Assembly (NCBI GenBank): GCA_022579005.1
Contig: MU401542.1
Location: 62,001-126,000, forward strand
Origin: Poronia punctata
Lineage: Eukaryota; Ascomycota; Sordariomycetes; Xylariales; Xylariaceae
Direction: 5' to 3'
DNA length: 64,000 nt
Shown here: positions 56,332 to 64,000 of the stretch, one piece after another
Layout: each line of letters begins with the position of its first letter
Position numbering within the stretch: position 1 is the stretch's first letter
Translations under genes and position numbers: made by a program
Notes under the pieces: generated by a model
Databases searched by the model: none
The model's input: only the letters and a program-made list of their open reading frames with translations
Told to the model about the DNA's origin: nothing

Positions 56332-59300
56332 TCAGGTAAACCCGATCAGGTCTCCCATTAGCACAGCCTGATATTTGTCTACGGCCTCCCGGAGACGAAT
56401 TAGGATACCTGCCGCCAGCATCTTAACACTATTCTCTTCGTTACTAGCCGCAGCATTACCGCCGCTGCCGCGGGTGTTCTCGAACACAGCTCCGACCCAC
56501 TCCATGGTCTCCACAACTTGGCGGCCCTGTCGCTCGCAGAGCTCTCGCACGTTGTCCTCATTAACGTCGAGCAGGGCCGCAAGTGCCAGGAGCACGGCGT
56601 GCGTCACGGCCATATCGCCCCTTCCTTCTGCCTCGTCCCCTATGCCCGAGCCGGAACCTAGACAGCGACCCCTCACGCTCAGCAGTAGGTCCCAGAGCTC
56701 TGCTGTCATCTGCGGCAGCGCAATGGTAGATGGCCCGGCGGCATGGATGAGTACTGCCAATGTCTTGAGGTAGAGAGCAAGGAGGTACGGCTGAAAGAGT
56801 ATCTTGGACGCGGAGCTCCGCATCGCGACCTGGAAGCGGGAAGACAGCGGGAAGAAGAAAGAGGAAGATATCACGGAGGCCGTCGTGTTGGGTATTGAGC
56901 GGGTGCCGGACGCCTTGGCTTTGGACCTAACAGTAGATTTAGCAACCATAACCCCCCCGCCCGGCTGTTGCTGCTGTTGAAGCCGCGATGTAAAGGAAGA
57001 GAGCTTCAGAGCGTCAGGCCCGGTCACAGCATCTGCGGCCTCGGCTGCCATGGGGGCGAGAAACATTTGCGATAAAGATCGCGCGAGAGAATCGAGGGCG
57101 TTAGGGGGCAGGGCTTTCAAATTAGCGCCTGCTTGCAGCCTGTTGGACTCGGAGGCGGGTTGGAGGTAGTGCTTCTCGACCTTGCTTGGCAGGGCCTTGG
57201 AGGGGAAATGTGCGGCTGAGGCATACTCGGATACGTCGAAGCCCGCAATCTCTCTGCCACTTAATCCCAGAACAACGAGGATGGACGCACGCTGCGAAAG
57301 AGAATAGTCCCCGTCGAAGAATGTCTTGGCGAACCACGGTGCCATTTTCTTCGGCTGCGCCACCACGACTGCTATCATTCCCTGAAGACGAAGGCTATCG
57401 AACTCGTCCAGATTGAACTTGTCTGGTAGGCCTATGAGAAGTGAAGCTAGCTCTTCAGCGTGAGACGAGACTTCAGTGCCGTAGCTTGCCTTGCGACGAA
57501 TTAGTGCCGGTGCTGTGGCTAGGGCAACTTTTTGTTTATCGTAGTTGTCCGTATCCCGTATGAAGCTGATTAGGTCCCTGATATATACCGGCGCTTTGGG
57601 CTTATCCCTATTAATAAGGGTAGGATCGTCGTCTGAGTCCTCTGCATCGGAGTCGGGCTTCGCATAGGGTATCAGGTCCGGGTCTTCTTTCCCGCCATCG
57701 TCCTCGTCGTCTTCTACTTCCTCGATGATAAACCCAGTCTTTGGTTGGACCTTAACAGGGGGTATCGGAGTTCGCTTCTTCTTCGATGTGGTTGGCTGTG
57801 GGGAGTGTCGAGGCTCTGTCTGAGCCTGGGTCTGGATCTGGGTCTGTGATGAGGTGAATGACGCTCTCAATGGATCCAACGGCCCAGCCTGATCGTTTAC
57901 ATGGACCAGGGACTTGTACCAGTTAGCCTCCTCGGTACTCGTCTCGTCCATTTGGAAGTTCAGTTTCGTGTCGTTCGCATGGACTAGCCCAGACAGTGCT
58001 TCGCCGACGACCATGCCTAGGAAACGAGCCCGTGACTGTGACACAGCCAGTCGGTTTGATATAGCATTGAGATAAGCGCTAGAGCGGAGGAGGATCGTGA
58101 GTTTCATCGGCGCTATCCTTTGAACATATCCGGCGCTCAGAAGAAGAACCTGAGCGTGAGCTTGACGCTTGTAAGCCACATTGTCTCGGCGAATGGGGAG
58201 TATAGCTTGCCTTCTTGTTGTAATATGGGGCTATGTTTAATATATAGCTGCTCGCCAAATTGTCCGAGGCTCTTTTCGAGAACTTGGGAAATCGAGTCTT
58301 TTTGATCAGCAAGTGCGGCAACAGCAGCTCGCCGAACACCATAACCTTGCCCAATCCCAGCGCCAGATGCACTCGTAAGCCACGTTACCAGGCTTTCCCT
58401 TTGGGAGTCGCTTCCAGTAATAATACTTCGAAGAACACTGACGGCTCCCCATATAGTAGGGTATTCTTCGGTCGCCTCGCCGTGTTCAACAGCATCCAGG
58501 CAATTGTCGGACAACAGCTTCAAGAGCAAAAGCAGAGCTTTACGCTGATCGGCCGGTGGGTAGCTATTCACAAGTTTAACAAAATATCCTTTTCCAGTAG
58601 CATCCCGGAGTAGTAGGTTATTGAAAAGCTCCCGAACCAACGTCTCTACCAACGGAAATTAGTTTGCCGCATTGCGTTTATAAAAGTGCACCACACATAC
58701 CAGAATGCCCTAGCCTCATAGCCCGTGCACTAAGCTCGGAGCAGAGCTTGAGGCCATCTTCGCTATCCTCTGTTTTGGTCCAATGAACAAGATTATGAGC
58801 GAGCCAAATGATGTACCGCTTATTATCCGCCACCCACAGATCTTTGATCGACCGGCCTGCTTGTCGACAGATATCCTCAGCCTCTGCGGCTACTGATATG
58901 ATTTTTCCGCTAGTTAACAAAGAAAGAAACTCATTTCGTAAAGGACGAATATGAACCGGGTCCTTCAATGAGGCAATATGCTTCCAAATGTTCGCCAACA
59001 CTCCATCTTCATCGAGAAGGTTTGATAGTAGATCTGAAATGTAGGCAATATTGTAGAGCAGGTGGGAATGCTTCAAATCCTTCGACGCTGATTTAGTTGC
59101 CCGTATAAGAGACCTTAAATAAGCAAGAGTAGCATTAATTCCGGGCAAGCTTCGCAGGCAGGCCAACATGAGGTTCACATCGCGCCTATCGGGGGTATCT
59201 TGTAAAACAGGCCAGTAGTTTGGGACTATCTCTGTGACAAGCACATGGACAATCTGTGCATTGAGGGATGATGGTGTTCGTATATCAAAGTCAGCAGTAT

Positions 59301-59514
59301 CATTGGTCCGACGTTGTAAATACTTTAGAACAGTGAGCAGCGCATCGAAATCTGGCTGTGCTCGGAGGGCCTCAAGTGCCTCTTCGGGTGATCCTCCCTT
59401 GAAGAGCGCTTGCGACTCTTTTCTACCTCCGGTAGACCTGGGAAGAACCGAATCTCCATCAGAAGGGTTCGAGTTTGTGTAAATTTGACGAACCGGCGTA
59501 AGAAATTCCGACAT
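56332..59514 (-). CDS. TEL2: Telomere length regulation protein TEL2 (TTT complex)
   Basis: Core of the Tel2-Tti1-Tti2 co-chaperone that, with Hsp90, stabilises PIKK kinases (TOR, ATM, ATR, DNA-PK type). Three exons (59514-58701, 58645-58211, 58160-56332) give 1025 aa of mainly alpha-helical HEAT-like repeats. Seen: N-terminal solenoid (LNAQIVHVLVTEIVPNYW, YIIWLAHNLVHW); a mid acidic/Ser linker (IIEEVEDDEDDGGKEDPDLIPY, then SDAEDSDDDPTLIN), the usual CK2-site region bound by the R2TP complex; and the C-terminal telomere-length-regulation block (PVYIRDLISFIRDTDNYDKQ, ELASLLIGLPDKFNLDEFDSLRLQGMIAVV). Intron 2 has a GC donor (GAAG^GCAAGC). An in-frame ATG at 59556 would add 14 residues; the start at 59514 (MSEFLTPVRQ) fits better. 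Confidence 0.92.
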
Positions 59515-60455
59515 GGCTTGAAGAAAGTTGCTTTGCTGTGTATGGGATATGATCATGTGTATGTGTATCTGTGTGTGTGTGGCAGACAGATGCTACGCCA
59601 AAGGCGGTACCAAAATACCTGGATGCGATTATCTAGTCCGCCACTGATTCAAACCCGAGTGTCCGTCTATCCACAGTAACACCATTCTTTCACTGTAGTC
59701 ACCAGGTTTCTTGCAAAGCTGGTTTCTTGCAAAGCTGGGAGTACCTTCTCATGAGACCATTTACAGCGGCAGGTATAGGACATTTCTGTTGTCTCTATGT
59801 TTGTTGGTTAAGTCCTGCTTTCCTGTACAGGTAAAGCAGGTGTTGCATTACCTAGGCGCGCTCCAGCACATGTATTAAAGCAGAACGGAGTGTGAATATT
59901 GTTGGATTGGAGCACAAATTATGTTGTTACCCGATCCTGTAAGAAACTGTCTCGATTGTCTACGAGTAAAACACAAGTTTTCATTTTTTTTCTTTAACTA
60001 TGCATTACGCGTTATTCCCCATTTGAAGTTCTTTTCCAGATTTAAGCACGTTTTTGAGATCAATCATTTATCGCTGCTTTGAAGGACATGTCCGGCTTGT
60101 CGAGGGATGTTTGCACGTAGGTACAAGAGTTGAATGTCTTTACATTGCAAACAACCCCAAGTCACTGTATCGATGGCATTCAAGCCCGATAGAGCGATAA
60201 GGAATAATTAGGTAGAACAGAGGTGCCCAAGTAGGTGAGCTATACTTAAATGGGCAGCCAACGCTCAGTGCCCCTCCAACAGCTCGTAGAAGGCAGCTTA
60301 CTTAACCTATCCGAATCAAACAAACGAGTTCAGATTTGTATACGGTATTGCGATACGGGCAAGCAAGTTAGCGCCAGCCAACCTCTGCCTCCTTCGCGGC
60401 TAAAACACTTCTTCACTAAGGTAGCCTTCCAGTCGCAAGAGACGTCCTTCCAACG
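59515..60455. promoter_or_regulatory. Divergent intergenic region TEL2 / UBA3
   Basis: About 940 bp containing both promoters. Includes a perfect tandem duplication of a 16-mer (GGTTTCTTGCAAAGCT, 59705-59736), a GTGT run near 59570-59580 and a T-run near 59986. Specific factor sites could not be assigned. Confidence 0.4.
59705..59736. repeat. Tandem duplication of a 16-mer
   Basis: Two perfect adjacent copies of GGTTTCTTGCAAAGCT in the TEL2/UBA3 spacer. This is probably a recent replication-slippage event. Confidence 0.85.
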
Positions 60456-61830
60456 ATGACCTCCAACAAGACGAGACGATGGGAGTACCTAGATCGCATA
60501 AGGAGGAATCCCGGCCCCTTCAATCAAGACTCAGACGTCAGCGAGGAGTTTTTGAACGGGCTTGGTACAGCCAAGGTATTGGTTATAGGGGCTGGTGGAC
60601 TAGGATGCGAGATACTCAAAAATCTCGCCCTCTCAGGTTTCAAGGATATCCACGTCATTGATATGGGTGCGTCCGGTTATGAGATGGTCGAGCTACCCTT
60701 CGATCGTCTCAATTACCTCGTCAATTACCTCGGATATATATAGCTAACCTTTGCAAATTGCTATAGATACGATTGACATATCCAACCTGAACCGACAATT
60801 TCTCTTTCGGGCAGATGACGTAGGAAAGTACAAGGCCGAGGTCGCCGCAGCATTCGTCAAGAAAAGGGTAGCTGGTGTAAAGATAACCCCGCACAACAAT
60901 CGTATACAAGACTTTGACGAGGACTTTTATATGCAATTTCAACTCGTCGTCTGTGGTCTAGACAGCATAGAAGCGAGGCGTTGGATCAACGCGACACTGG
61001 TAAACATGGTTGACATGGAAAATTCAGACTCGGTAAAGCCTCTGATTGATGGTGGTACGGAAGGTTTCAAGGGCCAGACTCGCGCCATCTTCCCTACTAT
61101 AACGCCTTGTATCGAGTGCCAACTGGACCTCTACACCCCAAGAGCCGCAGTGCCCCTCTGCACCCTGGCCACCATTCCCCGGCAACCGGAGCACTGCATA
61201 GAATGGGCCCATATCATTGCTTGGGACCAGGAGAAGCCGTTTCCCAGTTTAGACAAGGACGATCCGGAGCATATCACCTGGTTGTACCAAAAGGCTGCGG
61301 CGCGTGCCCAGGAGTTTGGCATCAGCGGCGTGACTTACTCGCTCACCCAAGGTGTAGTGAAGAATATTATTCCGGCTATTGCGTCTACGAACGCCATTAT
61401 TGCCGCCAGTTGTTGTAACGAAGCCTTCAAGATCGCCACCACTACTGCGCCTGCACTCGGCTTTGAGGAGAATTATATGATGTATTCTGGCGATGATAGT
61501 ATCTACACGTCGACTTTCAAGTACGATAAGAAGCCCGACTGCCCCGTCTGTGGCGAAGTCGCGAAGCCCCTGCCGGTAGACGCCAATCTAACCCTAAGTG
61601 AGCTTCTGGAGTCTTTTGCGCTGAAGCCGGACTTGCAGCTGAAAAAGCCCTCATTACGAGCCGAGGGAAAGACTCTCTACATGCAAGCGCCCCCAAGTAT
61701 CGAGGAGCAGACAAGGCCAAATTTGAGCAAAACTCTTAAAGAATTGGGTCTCGAGGCAGGATATGAGATTGCAGTGACAGATCCTGCATTTCCAGCTCTG
61801 ATATTCAGATTTATACTAAGTTTTACGTGA
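60456..61830 (+). CDS. UBA3: NEDD8-activating enzyme E1 catalytic subunit UBA3
   Basis: With ULA1/APP-BP1 it adenylates NEDD8/Rub1 and carries it as a thioester for transfer to Ubc12, enabling cullin neddylation. Two exons (60456-60666, 60767-61830; 100-nt intron) give 424 aa, the usual size. Seen: ATP-binding [22 protein letters not shown] (about 41-62); [14 protein letters not shown]; zinc ligands in TPCIECQ and DCPVCGE; the active-site cysteine in [21 protein letters not shown]; and a C-terminal ubiquitin-fold domain that recruits the E2. The catalytic Cys plus C-terminal UFD distinguish UBA3 from the inactive partner and from UBA2. The 5' leader is short with upstream frames of no recognisable content. 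Confidence 0.95.
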
Positions 61831-64000
61831 TAATCCAAAGGGCCACAAGATGGAAGCCGAGGTTGTTCCCGGTAGCCCTGCATTGTATGCAAAGTTGCGA
61901 GTACAACCTATGCGTAGGTACTCTCTAATTATACAGCTTTGCCACGAGCTTCGAAACATATCTCCAATACTCTGGAGTTAATATATTGTGTAGCTTTTGG
62001 CCAAACATTGGAACAGTCAAGCCCCCTCTACACGTAGCCATATAACGTGACCTGCATTACAGTGCTCGACCGTGTCGAATATGATAAAGTTGACGTGATC
62101 AATTCTAAACGTTCAATGCTGCAAAGCCCCTGGCGCTGTTCAAGATTTCGGTGACAGGAACGACTTAGGCACCTCTACCTACAACGCGAAATTCTTGATA
62201 GAGCCATGCTGATACAGCACTTCAAACATAATCACTGCATATATCGTCCTGTTCAATATAAGCATGGCATGTCTTAGGTGGGATAAGCAAGGAATGACGT
62301 AATGCAAGAATTGATAACCCCGTGCCTAGGCGTTCTACCCTAGACTAACAAGTAATATTGCTTGTTATAGGAACATACAATTAATCCTATATTGGATATC
62401 AATTGAGCAAGGCAGCTCTCATGTTAATCCAAACTGGCTGTGTCTTTCTTCACTGCTAGCCTAAGCAAATCAACTTGGCCCAATAAGACCAAATATGATG
62501 CAAGATAAACAGATGGATCACATAAATGAACAACAACCAGCCTTTGGCCCCTTTGGCCGAGCGGTTAGCTAAGTGGCTCATATATCTTATTCCTCTTTGT
62601 GTGAGGAATTTGACGGCATATTGGTTGGCCAGAGTGGTCTTTCTATCACAAGTGAGACCCAAAGCTACCTCTATTGGTCGGTAACGAGCTTACCCTGATC
62701 TCTCAGTGTCAAGGCAAGACCATGGCTGTGAAGCTTGTGAGGTAGTCAACTGTATACTTGCTATGGAACACATAAGTCCTTGCCCTAGTTCAGCACGCAA
62801 GAATTTTCTGCTCGAACATATTTTGCAAACGTCGAGGCAATCTTCTACTTGGTAGATCTGGAAGCAACTTGTTAGGCCAGGTACTGATCGTGGGCATTGA
62901 CGTTGCTTCTGCCTTTCAACTTTTTTCAAACCCCCGCCGTGCATCTCACGGAAGTGGATCAGCGTAAATACAAATTCTATTGTCAGAATCAAGCATGAAT
63001 GGCTAGAGGTACTTATCGTGGACCTTCCCGTCGACATCAGAGCTGTCCGTCCAATCAGGCGGTTTCTGCCCCCAAGGTATATACAACAATGTAAATAGGA
63101 ATTATATTCTGAAAGGTATCTTTCAAAAATTTGTTGACTGGAAATTCTGAGGCCATGCATAACTTGTATCCTCCACCTTTCATGATATTACCTTACTTTT
63201 CTCCCCCACACCACCACTCTTAGTAAGGTCCTCTTACTCCCTCGGTGACAGACAGAATCAATATTTTGTCCCCATCAGGTACAGGATACATAGGGACCCT
63301 ATATATCTCTTGTACTTGTCTTCAAGCTACATCAACGTACCATACTGAAGAACAACTAACTCAAGGTAGTATGCCAACTTCTTTTGTAGAGCCCAGCGTA
63401 CAGGTTCAAGATATTTAACTATACCTACATGAGTTACTGAAATACTCACCACCCTCTACTTAGCAGCATCGGTCTCTCATCATACCTTACATTCAAGGAA
63501 GCCGCCTTCCAAAACTTTCAAGTGTCAGTTCAAGAATAAGGCAGGTGTAAAGTCTGGGGAAGGAAGGTTTAACCTTTACACAACACATCCATACAAGAAG
63601 GCACACCCTCCTGTTCTGACTTATTTCTGTCTCTTCCCTCCCACTCGGATCATCTCCGTTTTCTCACTCTCTTTTGCATAAGGCAGGGACCGCACACAAG
63701 AGGTAGTCGACCGTAACTTTCTAGCTACTTCGGTTTTCCTCGAGTCCCGGCCCTCCCTGTGTTTCTAAGCCCGCCTTCTACTTATACGTTCACGTATTCT
63801 CTCTCACGGTGGGATTTCGAAGGTATGTTGATCTCATTTGATTTGACGCCATATTCATCGGACCTTCTACTGCAACAACTCTTCGCTCTGTCGACGCCAA
63901 GTAGGTTGTTACGGTAACTACAAAGATTGACATCCCTCTTTATTTGCCCATAAGTGCATTTCCCCTACCCACCTTCGTGACGGCTAGTGCCGTCTTCATC
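61831..64000. other. No gene seen; probable 5' leader at the right edge
   Basis: The first part is the UBA3 3' flank and spacer. From about 63590 the forward strand becomes strongly pyrimidine-rich (TTCCCTCCCACTCGG, CTCTCTCACGG), and GAAGGTATGTTGAT at 63820-63833 looks like a splice donor, as in fungal 5'-leader introns. A CTATATAT string at 63299-63306 could be a TATA-like element. This suggests a forward-strand gene whose coding part starts beyond the edge. A tRNA-like A-box (62552-62567) was examined and not accepted. Confidence 0.35.

Noticed and set aside
62540..62640. tRNA-like A-box (TTGGCCGAGCGGTTAG)
   Set aside because: No B-box (GGTTCGANTCC) or pairable acceptor stem follows at a workable distance.

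Overview
The window is nuclear DNA of a filamentous ascomycete (Pezizomycotina, most likely Sordariomycetes; the class is an inference from protein resemblance). The basis is: short GT-AG introns, mostly 50-100 nt with CTAAC/CTGAC branch sites; no operons; genes on both strands; and proteins with clear fungal orthologues. I reconstructed about 42 introns by eye, checking that every exon chain stays in frame. Eighteen genes are confidently identified, three more are plausible and a few are weak.

Layout, left to right. 2.5-4.4 kb (-): cystathionine gamma-synthase-type PLP enzyme. 5.6-8.1 kb (-): VTC4 polyphosphate polymerase. 9.1-10.4 kb (+): RMT2 arginine methyltransferase. 10.6-13.0 kb (-): hexokinase with a 673-nt first intron. 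14.6-15.4 kb (-): a His/Cys (LRAT/PPPDE-like) protein with an unsettled 5' end. 16.3-17.9 kb (+): OST1. 19.0 kb (+): a small His-rich ORF. 20.2-21.5 kb (+): eisosome Pil1/Lsp1-like protein. 22.0-23.6 kb (+): COQ6. 24.1-25.3 kb (+): RPC40. 25.9-26.1 kb: a MITE-like inverted repeat. 26.4-28.9 kb (-): Mx-like dynamin GTPase. 30.6-31.7 kb (-): BET2. 31.7-36.2 kb: 4.5 kb without a gene. 36.2-38.5 kb (+): RhoGAP.

39.6-40.4 kb (-): RRS1, whose single intron contains a 10-N assembly gap with duplicated, error-ridden flanks. 40.9-42.5 kb (+): mitochondrial ribosomal protein mS29/DAP3. 43.1-45.8 kb (-): MCM7. 46.4-50.2 kb (+): PEX1. 51.2 kb (+): a 91-codon ORF ahead of a Ste20-type kinase (51.6-54.0 kb, +). 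54.4-55.6 kb (-): small exons encoding a duplicated CxxC plus FAARKAVR module that I do not recognise. 56.3-59.5 kb (-): TEL2. 60.5-61.8 kb (+): UBA3. From 61.8 kb to the end there is no gene, although the last few hundred bases look like the 5' leader of a gene beyond the edge.

The genes are mostly housekeeping and do not form a pathway cluster. Themes are ribosome and RNA polymerase supply (RRS1, RPC40, mS29), replication and genome maintenance (MCM7, TEL2), organelles and membranes (PEX1, COQ6, VTC4, OST1, BET2, eisosome protein, dynamin), and signalling (RhoGAP, Ste20-type kinase). RRS1/mS29 and MCM7/PEX1 are divergent pairs sharing intergenic promoters; the MCM7 side carries MBF/E2F-like ACGCG elements. 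I saw no secondary-metabolite cluster, intact transposon, rRNA, tRNA or CRISPR array. The least explained parts are the 54.4-55.6 kb module genes, the 14.6-15.4 kb His/Cys gene and the inverted repeat near 26 kb.
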